64,000 nt of DNA from Melioribacteraceae bacterium (GTDB lineage Bacteria; Bacteroidota; Ignavibacteria; Ignavibacteriales; Melioribacteraceae). Of the stretch, positions 42,332-51,408 are shown one piece after another (the first letter of the stretch is position 1; every line of letters begins with the position of its first letter). The notes below the pieces were generated by a model. That model did not search any database, was not told the DNA's origin, and was given only the letters and a program-made list of their open reading frames with translations. Where the stretch lies: NCBI GenBank assembly GCA_022181065.1, contig BQMY01000074.1, positions 1 to 64,000 on the forward strand, read 5' to 3'. Made by a program: the position numbers and the translations under genes.

Positions 42332-44080
42332 TTAAAATGATATTTCTGATTTTTCCCTGAAAACATTTATATACCTGTTAAACTTCTCCTCTTTTATCCT
42401 GGAAATATCAACAACGATAAAACCATCAATACAATTTTCAAAATCGACATCCACATTAAACGAATGGAATTGAACTCCACTGTCATTACATAAATCTGAA
42501 TAATGTTTATACAAAATCGGGACAGTAAAACCGAGTGGTTTTAACATGTTTTTAAGAATAAAATAGTCCTTCCTGCTATCTTCGCCTACGAAAAGAGCAT
42601 CATACTTCTCTTTATCCGTTTCTGAAACAGAGTATTCGTCCTTCCCTTTGACCAGATTTTTCTCCGCTCCAAACCATTTGGAATAATAATATACTATCAT
42701 TTTTTTTGCGGCTTCCGGATAGTTATTGCTTAAACTGACAGGTCCAAACAGATATTTCACCCTGTTTTCACTCGCCAGGTACGCGCCAATACCCAGCCAC
42801 AAGATATGGAGAGCATTAGTATTCCAGTATTTCTTCTGGACAAAACTTCTGCCCAATTCAACGGAATCGGCGAGCATTTCATTTTTAAGTGTTTTCGAAA
42901 ATTGAAACAGGCTGGATGTGTAAAAGCCTTCCGGGCCAAGATTCTCCATTATTTCGCTTCCCACACCAATCCTGTAGGAACCAACTATTTCCAGTTCCTT
43001 ATCATCCCATACTACTATATGCTTGTAGTAACGGTCATATTTATCAATATCCCGTTTGTTGCCTGTACCTTCCCCTACCTTCCTGAAAGTTATTTCTCGT
43101 AATCGCGCAATCTCTTCAAGAATATTGGGGGAATCATTCATATTTGTAAGATAAATCTTTTTACCGTCAGGAATTTCACCGAGCAGTTTTGAAAACTGAA
43201 GTTCGTGTTTAAGAATTTTTTTATCAACCGGGTGAATGATATTTTTTTCTGTGGCGTATATTCCCACTTTTCCCCTGCCGATCATGTAGGTATGTTTTCG
43301 CAATAACTTTATCTGAACCTTGTCGTTGATCATATTCGAAGAAAACGCCTTCGCCGGAATAGGGTCACCAATCCTTATCTTAATCGTTTTATTCTTTTTG
43401 TTAAACATTTCATGGGCAAGGAGAACTTGAGAAAGAGTATAATGGATCAGCGAGAAGAGATAAAAAAACGGGGAATTTTTAGCCTTAACAAACATTGGCA
43501 AAATCGGTGCGGAGAACTTTTTCGAAAAATAAATTGGACCCTTATTCCATTTACGATCCACTACTGTCAAACCCCTGAGGCGTGAAACTTCTCCGGCCGG
43601 GAAAATAATCACAGCTTCCTCCCTTTCCAGAGCCGCACCAATATTTTCAATATTTTTTTTCTGAGCCGAAGGAGTGTCAAGCGCGAATGGAAGAAAATAT
43701 TCGTGCAAATTTTCAATGGACATCAAAATATCATTCGCTATTATTTTTACATCCGGCCTCACCTCAACCATCGCGCGCACAAGTGCCATACCATCCACGC
43801 TACCGATAGGATGATTGGAGACACAAATCAATCGTCCTTCAGCAGGAATTTTTTTAATATCCTTGTGAGCAATAGAAAATGAAAAATTCAGCATTTCAAA
43901 AACTTCGTCAATAAAGTTAATACCGTAAGTTTCCTCATTTTTAACAATAAACTTATTGATATCCCGAAGATGAAGAATCCTTTCAAAAAGCGCTATTGCA
44001 ATACCTTGAATCCAACGCGGTTTTTGAGAAAACGCAGGAAATTTTGAACTGATTATTTGTCTGAGGTCTATTGTTTTCAT
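42332..44080 (-). CDS. Acyltransferase-GNAT fusion, ornithine/glycine-lipid synthase-like
   Basis: The 582-residue protein fuses a PlsC-type acyltransferase (about residues 70-260; ICVSNHPIGSVDGMAL is the His/Asp motif, later IIFPAGEVSRLRG) with a hemolysin-like GNAT domain (about 290-500; FRKVGEGTG, YDRYYKHIVVWDD, GSYRIGVGSEI, SVELGRSFVQKKYW). The combination resembles OlsF-type fusions and OlsA/OlsB or GlsA/GlsB pairs that first N-acylate ornithine or glycine and then O-acylate the product. It should make an aminolipid of the membrane. It is the last gene of the long minus-strand run. Confidence 0.8.
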   Translation of the reverse strand: MKTIDLRQIISSKFPAFSQKPRWIQGIAIALFERILHLRDINKFIVKNEETYGINFIDEVFEMLNFSFSIAHKDIKKIPAEGRLICVSNHPIGSVDGMALVRAMVEVRPDVKIIANDILMSIENLHEYFLPFALDTPSAQKKNIENIGAALEREEAVIIFPAGEVSRLRGLTVVDRKWNKGPIYFSKKFSAPILPMFVKAKNSPFFYLFSLIHYTLSQVLLAHEMFNKKNKTIKIRIGDPIPAKAFSSNMINDKVQIKLLRKHTYMIGRGKVGIYATEKNIIHPVDKKILKHELQFSKLLGEIPDGKKIYLTNMNDSPNILEEIARLREITFRKVGEGTGNKRDIDKYDRYYKHIVVWDDKELEIVGSYRIGVGSEIMENLGPEGFYTSSLFQFSKTLKNEMLADSVELGRSFVQKKYWNTNALHILWLGIGAYLASENRVKYLFGPVSLSNNYPEAAKKMIVYYYSKWFGAEKNLVKGKDEYSVSETDKEKYDALFVGEDSRKDYFILKNMLKPLGFTVPILYKHYSDLCNDSGVQFHSFNVDVDFENCIDGFIVVDISRIKEEKFNRYINVFREKSEISF

Positions 44081-44090
44081 ATCTCACTCA

Positions 44091-44423
44091 CTATGATTCT
44101 GAACCACCCGATAACTTTAACCCGGTAATACCGGCAATTATCAGGAGCATAAAAAAGATTCTGCCGAGATTTATATTACTCGATTGTCCGCTAATATATT
44201 GTTCCGCAATGGTGGTTCCGATAACAGCTATCCCCATCCATATTGAGTATGCCATTCCGAGGGGGATAGTTCGTATCGCGACGGATAATGAATACGCTGT
44301 GGTGAATCCGAAAAAAGCATAAAAAATCAACGGAACCAACTTTGTAAATCCTTCGGTGTATTTAAGACTTATAATCCATCCGACCTCAAGAAAGCCGGCC
44401 AAAATTAGTAATATCCAATGCAT
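44091..44423 (-). CDS. gdx: Small multidrug resistance family exporter (SugE/Gdx type)
   Basis: The 110-residue protein has four membrane helices and the SMR features: the essential Glu in FLEVGWIISLKY (residue 13) and the GMAYSIWMGIAVIGT loop, which places it in the SugE/Gdx group that exports guanidinium rather than large cations. It sits between the sterol-desaturase-like gene and the acyltransferase fusion. Its presence in the run may be incidental, or it may export a cationic small product. Confidence 0.88.
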   Translation of the reverse strand: MHWILLILAGFLEVGWIISLKYTEGFTKLVPLIFYAFFGFTTAYSLSVAIRTIPLGMAYSIWMGIAVIGTTIAEQYISGQSSNINLGRIFFMLLIIAGITGLKLSGGSES

Positions 44424-44447
44424 GAAACGTTCGTATAATTGATAGAA

Positions 44448-45266
44448 TTATTTTTTACTGCGTTTATAAGCGCGAAAAGCAAACAGGAATTGAGGAAAAT
44501 ATCCATCCGGGAAAAAGGTTTTTAATCCGTATTGATTTGGTTTTTCAGGTTTCGGGAAGTAAGCTGTATCAAAAATCCAGTCCCAAATCGCGAGTTTTGT
44601 CGAAAAATTTCTGTTTCTCCCTTTACCGGTTGAGTGGTGCCATCTGTGCATTTCCGGACCATTGACAATAAGCTGAAGTTTACCGGTGTTTATGTTGATG
44701 TTAGAATGAATCCACATCCCCCAGACTGCGCTGATTATCCCCTTGTAGGCAATCACTTCAGGGGGAGAACCCAGGAGAATTATCGGAGCAAACTCAATCG
44801 TTTGATTGATAAGTATTTCCAGCGCGTGAGAACGCGAGCCTGAAAGCCAATCCACTTTTTGTGGTGAATGATGCGCCTCATGCAGCCGCCAAAGGTACTT
44901 GTTTTTATGCTGCCAGCGGTGCATCCAGTAGATATATAGATCATGGGTGATGGTATAAATGACAAGCTGAGCCCAGATTGGTACATCCCTCATCAACCCG
45001 AGACGCGACAAACCGGTTGTTGAATCGATGAAGTAGATTATGTAACCGAATATAATAATGCTTAAGATATAACTCTGCGCAATCGTATATAAAACAAGGT
45101 CGTCGAAAAAACCTTCACGAAAGACCCTTTGTCCCTTGTTGTAGGGAAATATTCTCTCCAGCAGAATAAAAAAAACGGCTGAGCCGATAATGGCTATCAT
45201 AGAGTAATACTCAGCCGATGTCATTTCATTAAAATATGACGATATGGAGTCAAAAATGAAATCCAC
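44448..45266 (-). CDS. Fatty acid hydroxylase / sterol desaturase family protein
   Basis: About 272 residues from a GTG at 45266, two bases after the neuB-like stop; an ATG at 45224 is the alternative, and longer readings run through the neuB-like gene and are not credible. The protein has four or more membrane helices and the eight-His di-iron motif set HDLYIYWMHRWQHK, HEAHHSP and HRWHHST. Members hydroxylate or desaturate lipid chains with O2, for example in sphingolipid, carotenoid or ornithine-lipid modification. With the aminolipid synthase-like gene nearby, hydroxylation of an acyl chain is a reasonable guess. Confidence 0.85.
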   Translation of the reverse strand: MDFIFDSISSYFNEMTSAEYYSMIAIIGSAVFFILLERIFPYNKGQRVFREGFFDDLVLYTIAQSYILSIIIFGYIIYFIDSTTGLSRLGLMRDVPIWAQLVIYTITHDLYIYWMHRWQHKNKYLWRLHEAHHSPQKVDWLSGSRSHALEILINQTIEFAPIILLGSPPEVIAYKGIISAVWGMWIHSNININTGKLQLIVNGPEMHRWHHSTGKGRNRNFSTKLAIWDWIFDTAYFPKPEKPNQYGLKTFFPDGYFPQFLFAFRAYKRSKK

Positions 45267-45267
45267 T

Positions 45268-46149
45268 TTATTTCGCTCTTCGCAACTTTTTAATTGACCC
45301 GAGTTCGCTATCGAAAACTTTTTTAACGCCGTCTCCGAGTGATTTTTCAATATCACGAATGTTTGACACAAGTCTGAAGAATCCCATAATTTCAACAGAT
45401 GCAGCCTGGTCAGAACCCCACATAGCTCTGTCAACGGTAATGTGACGTTCAATGAATGAAGCGCCCAGCGCAACCGCCGCGAAAGTTGGAGCCAATCCGG
45501 TTTCATGCCCTGAATATCCTATCGGTACGCCCGGATATTTTGATTTGAATGTATCAATAACTTTCAGGTTAAGTTCTTCCAGTTTGCACGGGTAAGTTGA
45601 TGTGGATTGAGCAAGAAGTAAATTTTCGGTTCCGACGAGCTCTATCGCCGCTTCAACCTGCTCCATCGTTGACATACCTGTTGATAACATGACAGGTTTA
45701 CCGGTTGACTTTACCTTTTTAAGTAGTTCATTGTCGGTCAAAGACGCGGACGCCATTTTATAAACGACCGGTTCAAATTTTTCCAGGAAATCCACTGCGG
45801 CTTCGTCCCATGGCGAGGCAAACCAGTGGATTCCTTTTTCTTTACAATAGCGATCAATTTCAGCATATTGTTCTTCATTAAATTCAACTTTATGACGATA
45901 ATCTATATATGTCATTCTTCCCCAGGGAGTATCTCGTTGGATTTCCCACTGGTCGCGAGGGACACACAGCTCGGGAGTTCTTTTCTGAAATTTCACAGCG
46001 TCGGCACCGGAAAAAGCAGCACCATCGATCAGTTTTTTTGCTACATCAAGTGAACCGTTATGATTTATTCCTATTTCGGCAATCACATAAACTGATTCAC
46101 CTTCACCGATGAACCTGTCACCTACTTTTACTTTGCGTGTGATCGACAT
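45268..46149 (-). CDS. NeuB-family sialic-acid-type synthase lacking SAF domain
   Basis: The 293-residue protein is a TIM-barrel NeuB-family synthase: VYVIAEIGINHNGSLDVAKKLIDGA, GADAVKFQKR, HWFASPWDEAAVDFLE, YKMASASLTDNELLKK, GKPVMLSTGMSTMEQVE, PIGYSGHETG and IERHITVDRAMWGSDQAAS are all present. The family condenses PEP with an aldose (or its phosphate) to a 2-keto-3-deoxy sugar acid. Usual members have about 340-350 residues with a C-terminal SAF (antifreeze-like) domain; this one stops at IKKLRRAK, just at the domain junction. It follows the KdsC-like gene by 18 bases. Confidence 0.88.
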   Translation of the reverse strand: MSITRKVKVGDRFIGEGESVYVIAEIGINHNGSLDVAKKLIDGAAFSGADAVKFQKRTPELCVPRDQWEIQRDTPWGRMTYIDYRHKVEFNEEQYAEIDRYCKEKGIHWFASPWDEAAVDFLEKFEPVVYKMASASLTDNELLKKVKSTGKPVMLSTGMSTMEQVEAAIELVGTENLLLAQSTSTYPCKLEELNLKVIDTFKSKYPGVPIGYSGHETGLAPTFAAVALGASFIERHITVDRAMWGSDQAASVEIMGFFRLVSNIRDIEKSLGDGVKKVFDSELGSIKKLRRAK

Positions 46150-46167
46150 AAAACTTCCTTCTTTTTA

Positions 46168-46674
46168 TTAAACTTTTTGTTTTGCGCTAATTATTATTTC
46201 AACAAAATCTCTGAAGGCACCATAGCCCCCCTTACTTTCAACAACTATATCAGCGTATTCTTTCGCGAATTTTGTCGCGTCAGCGGGAGATGCGGTTAAC
46301 CCGGCGAACTTCATAACTTCCACATCGTTGGTGTCATCACCGATGTAAGCAAGTTCTTCGGGTGTAAGATTTTTTTCCTCGAGTACTTTTTTCATAAGCG
46401 TAATTTTGTCTTTAACACCGAGGTACAATTCGGTTATTTTTAATTTCTCGGCTCTGCGTGCGACTATCTTGGAATTTTCTCCGGTCATAATTCCAGCATC
46501 AACTCCGGCAAATTTCCGCAAACGTTCAACTCCCATGCCGTCACGAAGGGAAAACCTTTTAAGTTCCTCACCTTGCGCGGAATAGTAAACCCCGGTATCA
46601 GTAAGAACACCATCGCAATCTGTAATCAGCAGTTTGATTTTTTTAGCTTTTTCGATAATAACATCATTTACCAT
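46168..46674 (-). CDS. KdsC-type HAD phosphatase
   Basis: The protein (168 residues from the ATG at 46674) is a tetrameric C0-type HAD phosphatase: LLITDCDGVLTDTGVYYSA, LRDGMGVERL, GIMTGENSKIVARRAEKL and YIGDDTNDVEVMKFAGLTASP match KdsC and the phosphatase part of some NeuA proteins. I prefer 46674 because GGAGG lies nine bases before it, while it abuts the ATG at 46683. It probably removes phosphate from the keto-deoxy sugar acid made by the NeuB-like enzyme. It overlaps the SDR gene by seven bases. Confidence 0.9.
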   Translation of the reverse strand: MVNDVIIEKAKKIKLLITDCDGVLTDTGVYYSAQGEELKRFSLRDGMGVERLRKFAGVDAGIMTGENSKIVARRAEKLKITELYLGVKDKITLMKKVLEEKNLTPEELAYIGDDTNDVEVMKFAGLTASPADATKFAKEYADIVVESKGGYGAFRDFVEIIISAKQKV

Positions 46675-47477
46675 GCTGTCCATCCTCCATCAACAACGAG
46701 ATTTGCGCCGGTCATATAGGATGAAGCGTCACTCGCGAGAAACACTACCGCTCCTTTGTAATCAGATTTGTCAGCCATTCTGCCAAGTTGTGTTTTAGCC
46801 GAGTATTTGCTGATAAAAAAATCATCCTGACCGTTTTTTACACCACCGGGAGATAGTGTATTAACCCTGACTCCTTTATTACCCCAGTAGGAGGCGAGGA
46901 ATTTTGTAAACATTATCACACCCCCTTTTGTAACTGAGTATGCGGGTGGTTTGAAGAAAGATTGAGTACCATCTTCCTTGATATAAAGTGATTGGTCGGG
47001 AGCAGTTATGCCGTATGTTGAAGCAACATTGATTATCGATCCATTTCCATTTTCAGCCATTACTGTTCCGAATATCTGACTGCAGAGGAATACTCCGGTC
47101 AGATTTACATCGAGTGATTTCTGCCAGATTTCAAGTGGATAATTCTCGAACTTCGACTGTTCGGACGCGGCTTTCGGGCTTTCGAACATATCATTGATTG
47201 CCGCATTGTTCACCAGGATATCTATTGTACCAAATCGTTCCAATATTTCATCACGGGCTGAAAGTACGGAATCCCTGTCAGCGACATTCAGCCCGATACC
47301 GAAAGCTCTTTCACCGATAGATTCGGCGAAAACACCGCAGCCGGCGGCGTCAAGGTCCGCGACAACAATACTGGCTCCGGCTTCATATAGCGCGGTACAA
47401 TGTTCTCTGCCTATAAGTCCTAATGCACCTGTAACAATAGCGGTTTTACCATCCAGTGAAAAAAGATTACTACTCAT
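46668..47477 (-). CDS. SDR oxidoreductase of the sugar locus (PtmA-like)
   Basis: This 269-residue classical SDR has VTGALGLIGREHCTALYEAGA, VNNAAIND, INVASTYGITAPD (Ser) and YSVTKGGV (YxxxK), and ends VDGGWTAW. The long insert SKFENYPLEIWQKSLDVNLTG and the ending resemble SDRs found in legionaminic/nonulosonate loci (PtmA group). It probably oxidises or reduces a sugar intermediate before amination. It shares one base with the aminotransferase gene upstream and overlaps the phosphatase gene downstream. Confidence 0.85.
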   Translation of the reverse strand: MSSNLFSLDGKTAIVTGALGLIGREHCTALYEAGASIVVADLDAAGCGVFAESIGERAFGIGLNVADRDSVLSARDEILERFGTIDILVNNAAINDMFESPKAASEQSKFENYPLEIWQKSLDVNLTGVFLCSQIFGTVMAENGNGSIINVASTYGITAPDQSLYIKEDGTQSFFKPPAYSVTKGGVIMFTKFLASYWGNKGVRVNTLSPGGVKNGQDDFFISKYSAKTQLGRMADKSDYKGAVVFLASDASSYMTGANLVVDGGWTAW

Positions 47478-48811
47478 TATTTTTTCACCGGTTTCATGTT
47501 AAAATTATCTGTTTTACGGAATACGGGCTGAACCGGAATTCCTTTTATCATTTCTCTTACGTTGCCCGCTTCAACCGCGTTTTTAATTACAGGTAGCGCG
47601 TCACGATATGCTTTCAGTATGTAGGCTACATCTTCATCGGTGTGCGAATAACACATATTGTGGAATGATGACCACAACACACCCCGTTTGATCATTTCCT
47701 GCTGAAGCAAAGATTTCAATTCAAGAGGATCACCGGCAGAAGCATCAAATGTTACCATTGAACGCCAGTTATACCCGATCGCTTTCGTAAAGCTCATGCC
47801 AAGGTCTTCAACAATTTCGTTATAACCATCTTTAAGCTTCGCGCCTTGTGAGTCAAGAAATGACGGCACATTTTTATCACGCAGTTCTTCAATGGTCGCT
47901 TTTGCGGCAGCAAGAGAAAGAGCTTCGCCGCCAAACGTAGTATAGAAGAAAACGGAGGTATCGGATAAATCCAGAATTTCTTTTTTACCGGTGAGAATTG
48001 AGAGGGGCATTCCATTAGCAACCGCTTTGGAGTATGTCGCCATATCGGGGGTGATGCCGAAATATTCCTGCGCGCCACCCAGTGCCATACGGAAGCCGGA
48101 CCACATTTCATCAAAGATCAAAACGATCCCTTTTTCCTTACAGATATCAGCAACCTGATGGAGGAAGTTTTCCTTTGGTGCCTGAAATACTACCGGCTCC
48201 AATATTACAGCTGCCACATTATCATCAATCGCGTCAACGAGAGATTGAATATCGTTATAATTAAAAGTATAAGTTAAATCCTGAACCGAATCCGGAATAC
48301 CGGCGTTTCTTGCTGTTACACTCACATACCAGTCGTGCCAGCCGTGATACCCGCAGCAAAGAATCTTATCTTTACCCGTGTATGCTCTCGCGAGTCTGAT
48401 TGCGGCAGAAGTAACATCAGCACCTGATTTGCTAAACTTTACAGATTCAGCGTTAGGAATAACTTCACGTATCAACTCGGCAACCTCAACCTCGAGGGGA
48501 TGCATGAGCGAAAATGTGATACCATCTTCGAGTTGTGCTTTTACTGCGTTATCAACTTTTTCGTATCCGTAACCAAGTGATAAAGGACCGATACCCATGT
48601 TCAGATCAATATATTCATTACCATCAGCGTCCCAAACTCTGGCACCTTTTCCCTTTACAAGGTACTTGGGCGCAACCCCGTTTACATACTGTGTGGGACC
48701 TTTGGCAAGGGTCATTGTTGCGGAAGGGATTAAATCTTTTACCCTTTCGTAAAGTTCGTCTGATTTGGTTATATCAGGATAATTCTCATTAAATTTTATT
48801 CCGTTGGGCAT
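47477..48811 (-). CDS. Class III aminotransferase of the sugar locus
   Basis: The 444-residue PLP enzyme resembles glutamate-1-semialdehyde aminomutase: GARVWDADGNEYIDLNMGIGPLSLGY, VKFSKSGADVTSAAIRLARAYTGKDKI, CGYHGWHDWYV, LIFDEMWSGFRMA and the PLP lysine in YSKAVANGMPLS. It is unlikely to be HemL itself because the gene lies inside a sugar operon; it probably installs an amino group on a carbonyl-bearing sugar. Eleven bases separate it from the transketolase C gene. Confidence 0.88.
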   Translation of the reverse strand: MPNGIKFNENYPDITKSDELYERVKDLIPSATMTLAKGPTQYVNGVAPKYLVKGKGARVWDADGNEYIDLNMGIGPLSLGYGYEKVDNAVKAQLEDGITFSLMHPLEVEVAELIREVIPNAESVKFSKSGADVTSAAIRLARAYTGKDKILCCGYHGWHDWYVSVTARNAGIPDSVQDLTYTFNYNDIQSLVDAIDDNVAAVILEPVVFQAPKENFLHQVADICKEKGIVLIFDEMWSGFRMALGGAQEYFGITPDMATYSKAVANGMPLSILTGKKEILDLSDTSVFFYTTFGGEALSLAAAKATIEELRDKNVPSFLDSQGAKLKDGYNEIVEDLGMSFTKAIGYNWRSMVTFDASAGDPLELKSLLQQEMIKRGVLWSSFHNMCYSHTDEDVAYILKAYRDALPVIKNAVEAGNVREMIKGIPVQPVFRKTDNFNMKPVKK

Positions 48812-48822
48812 AAAAATCCTTC

Positions 48823-49716
48823 TTAAAATTTGCTTATAATTTTTTTGGCAATTTTCGCGCCGGTAAAACCTTCATAATCAAGCACATCTTTCAATAACGC
48901 GGGCTTAAACCATTTATTTTCCAAAGCGAAGGGGAGTACATTTGCCGCGATTCTGTTTTTCACCAATACTTCACTCAAGATTGAATAGAGTCCGCCTGTA
49001 AGAAAATGATCTTCGAGAGTAACTATCATTTCGCACTCTTCAGCCGCGCTTAAAATCGCTTCTTCATCAACAGGTTTGAGTGAGCGCATATTGATTAATC
49101 TTATACTGAATTCACTCTCTTCCAGAATTCTAACCGCCTCGAGGGCTTCATTAAATAGTGTACCATATGTAAGAATAGCGACATCGGTTCCTGAACCGAA
49201 AACCTCAGCTTTCCCGATTTCAAACGGTTCATGTTCAACTACTGATTTTAGATTGTTAAACCTGATATACCACGGATTTTCATCGGCGAAAACAGTGTCG
49301 AGACCAAGCATCATATCGTCAATGTCAGCCGGACAAAAAACATTCATCGGTGGAATTCCACGCATTATTGAAACATCCTCTATCGCTTGATGTGTTGGTC
49401 CGTTAGCCTCCGAAAGAAAACCGGGAACAGCTCCAACAAGTTTTACCGGCGCACCGGAAATACCAACATCGGTTCTTACAAACTCAAAAGCACGCATGGT
49501 TAAAAATGTAGCTAGAGCATGTGTTATCGGGATTCTGCCGCGCGAAGCAAGCCCGGCAGCCATACCTATCATAGTAGCTTCGGTAATTCCTGTATCGATA
49601 AAATTTTTAGCGATTTTTGGTGGAAGATTCCTGATGGCGGCCCTGTTTTCGGCTGTCATCACAACATATCTGTCATCTTCATTGACTAATTTTTCGAGTA
49701 ATTCTTCATAATTCAT
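48823..49716 (-). CDS. Transketolase C-terminal half (pyrimidine-binding and C domains)
   Basis: The 297-residue protein covers the Pyr and C-terminal domains of transketolase: RFIDTGI-type start at KNFIDTGITEATMIGMAAGLASRG, THALATFLTMRAFEFVRTDVG, LVGAVPGFLSEANGPTHQAIEDVSIMRGIP and CEMIVTLEDHFLTGGLYS. It must pair with the N-terminal half encoded one base upstream. Small split transketolases are common in sugar loci and archaea, and their donor and acceptor differ from the pentose pathway enzyme. No complete tkt gene is in the window. Confidence 0.9.
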   Translation of the reverse strand: MNYEELLEKLVNEDDRYVVMTAENRAAIRNLPPKIAKNFIDTGITEATMIGMAAGLASRGRIPITHALATFLTMRAFEFVRTDVGISGAPVKLVGAVPGFLSEANGPTHQAIEDVSIMRGIPPMNVFCPADIDDMMLGLDTVFADENPWYIRFNNLKSVVEHEPFEIGKAEVFGSGTDVAILTYGTLFNEALEAVRILEESEFSIRLINMRSLKPVDEEAILSAAEECEMIVTLEDHFLTGGLYSILSEVLVKNRIAANVLPFALENKWFKPALLKDVLDYEGFTGAKIAKKIISKF

Positions 49717-49717
49717 A

Positions 49718-50575
49718 TTAACGCACCGTTAGAGTTTCTGAAGTAATATTGGCTTTTTCTGTTCCGTGGAGTTCCTTGATCAATTCCTCAACTTCACGAT
49801 GACTAAAATTGCAGAACCATCTGTCGGCTCTTTTTTCAATGCTCGGTAAACCTTTTCCGCGAACCGTATCAGCGATAACGACAGATACTTTCCCCTCTGT
49901 GTATGGGAAACCGGAAAACGCTGATTCGAGTTGGGTAAAATCATGGCCGTCAATTCGTTTTACATCACAACCGAAAGCGGAGAATTTATCTTCAAGCGGT
50001 TCGAGCGGGATAAGTTCTTCGGTTGGCATGTTAGCCTGGAAAAAGTTTCTATCGAGTACAACAATCAGGTTATCAAGTTTGTGCGCGTTCGCGACGAGGA
50101 GCGCCTCCCAGTTTGTGCCTTCATTTAACTCACCATCACCAACTATAACAACAACTTTGTTGTTGCCGCCACGCATTTTAATATCGTACGCCACACCCAT
50201 AGATACTGATAACAAATGTCCTAGCGAACCGGAGTAATATTCAATCCCGGGGATGTTTCTGTTTGGGTGCCAGTAAATAAAGTCGTTTGTTTTCAGATGG
50301 TTCTTAAGGCGGTCTTTCTCGATGATGCCAAGTTCAGCGAAAGTACCATACAGCGCAGGAACATCATGCCCTTTGGAAAGGAAAAGATAATCCCTCTCCG
50401 GATTTTTCAGATCGTTAAAATCCAGATTGAGAAATTCTTTATAGAGATAAACAACTAAATCTGTACAGGAGAGAGAAGCACCTGTGAAACACCCGCCATC
50501 AGTGGACATTCCGATGATATGCTCTCTTACTTTAAGGGAAATCCCCTTCAATTCTTCAAGTTTCTGTTTTTCCAT
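49718..50575 (-). CDS. Transketolase N-terminal half (TPP-binding)
   Basis: The 285-residue protein has the TPP motif VVIVGDGELNEGTNWEALLVANAHKLDNLIVVLDRN (GDG ... N), the FLSKGHDVPALYGTFAELG and SLGHLLSVSMGVAYDIK regions of transketolase N-domains, and GKGLPSIEKRADRWFCNF near the end. It starts one base after the SpsF-like gene and ends one base before the C half (TAATATG at both joints), which implies strict co-expression. It should transfer two-carbon ketol units to an aldehyde in building a sugar precursor. Confidence 0.92.
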   Translation of the reverse strand: MEKQKLEELKGISLKVREHIIGMSTDGGCFTGASLSCTDLVVYLYKEFLNLDFNDLKNPERDYLFLSKGHDVPALYGTFAELGIIEKDRLKNHLKTNDFIYWHPNRNIPGIEYYSGSLGHLLSVSMGVAYDIKMRGGNNKVVVIVGDGELNEGTNWEALLVANAHKLDNLIVVLDRNFFQANMPTEELIPLEPLEDKFSAFGCDVKRIDGHDFTQLESAFSGFPYTEGKVSVVIADTVRGKGLPSIEKRADRWFCNFSHREVEELIKELHGTEKANITSETLTVR

Positions 50576-50576
50576 A

Positions 50577-51386
50577 TTATTCGGCTTTTTTCCTTTTGTA
50601 TTCTTCTATGTTGGAAAGTTCATCGAGATGATTATCATACCAGTATTGACCGGTATATTTTTTATTGATTTCAGACAGGAATGGTTTGTCAGCTAAAAGA
50701 TTAAGTATATCATAAATGCTGAACATCTTCCTGCCGGGATATAATTCTTCGTAAATTGAGCGGATAAATACGTAATCTTCTTCATAATCGATTGTCCAAC
50801 GGTGTGTTGATGAAAAATCGAGACCGGTACTCCAGCGTACATTTCCGATATTGAATTTATCGGTATTCTCCCAGATATAAGGAGTTGTGTGTTCCCGCTC
50901 AAATTGTTTTGTCGCAAATTTCCAGGCATCTTCAAGCACAGAAAATTTCATTATTTCAACATCGTTTCCATCGGGGTAAGTGGCAGGGTGTAAATTGCTT
51001 GCAAAATCGTATTTGTCGCGGTTATCAATGAAATATTTTATTATCCTGTCAATTATTCGAGGATCAATAAGGGGACAGTCGGATGGAATTTTCACAATTG
51101 CGTCGGCTTTATATTTCAAGCCAGTTTTATAGTGCCTGTCGAGTAAATCGTCGGGATGTCCGCGGAAAATATCAATATTATGAGCTAAACATAATTCTTC
51201 AATTACATCATCATCCTTGTTGGTAGATGTTGCGACCACAACAGTTCCGGCAAGATTCGCGCTCCGCACTCTTTCAATCATCCGGAGAAGCAATGGCTCG
51301 CCGCAAATTGACATCATAACTTTTTTTGGCAATCGCGTAGAACCTGTACGCGCCTGCACAACAGTCACTATATTAAGGTTATTCAT
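50577..51386 (-). CDS. SpsF-type nucleotidyltransferase (CMP-sugar synthetase-like)
   Basis: From the ATG at 51386 the protein is about 269 residues; an upstream TTG adds three. It matches the SpsF/KdsB-like fold: VVQARTGSTRLPKKVM (nucleotide-binding loop), GEPLLLRMIERV, VVATSTNKDDDVIEELC, FRGHPDDLLDRHY and KIPSDCPLIDPRIID. SpsF-type enzymes are thought to activate keto-deoxy sugar acids with CTP. With NeuB- and KdsC-like genes in the same operon, it is the natural activating enzyme. It follows the GT-B-like gene by 22 bases. Confidence 0.88.
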   Translation of the reverse strand: MNNLNIVTVVQARTGSTRLPKKVMMSICGEPLLLRMIERVRSANLAGTVVVATSTNKDDDVIEELCLAHNIDIFRGHPDDLLDRHYKTGLKYKADAIVKIPSDCPLIDPRIIDRIIKYFIDNRDKYDFASNLHPATYPDGNDVEIMKFSVLEDAWKFATKQFEREHTTPYIWENTDKFNIGNVRWSTGLDFSSTHRWTIDYEEDYVFIRSIYEELYPGRKMFSIYDILNLLADKPFLSEINKKYTGQYWYDNHLDELSNIEEYKRKKAE

Positions 51387-51408
51387 TTTTCCCAAAAAAT
51401 CAAAAAAA

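Noticed and set aside
45224-45506. Longer version of the hydroxylase starting inside the neuB-like gene
   Set aside because: The extra residues are an out-of-frame reading of the neuB-like 3' end; GTG at 45266 or ATG at 45224 is the real start.
47477-48811. Calling the class III aminotransferase hemL (tetrapyrrole synthesis)
   Set aside because: It is embedded in a sugar operon and lacks other heme genes nearby; the similarity is at family level.
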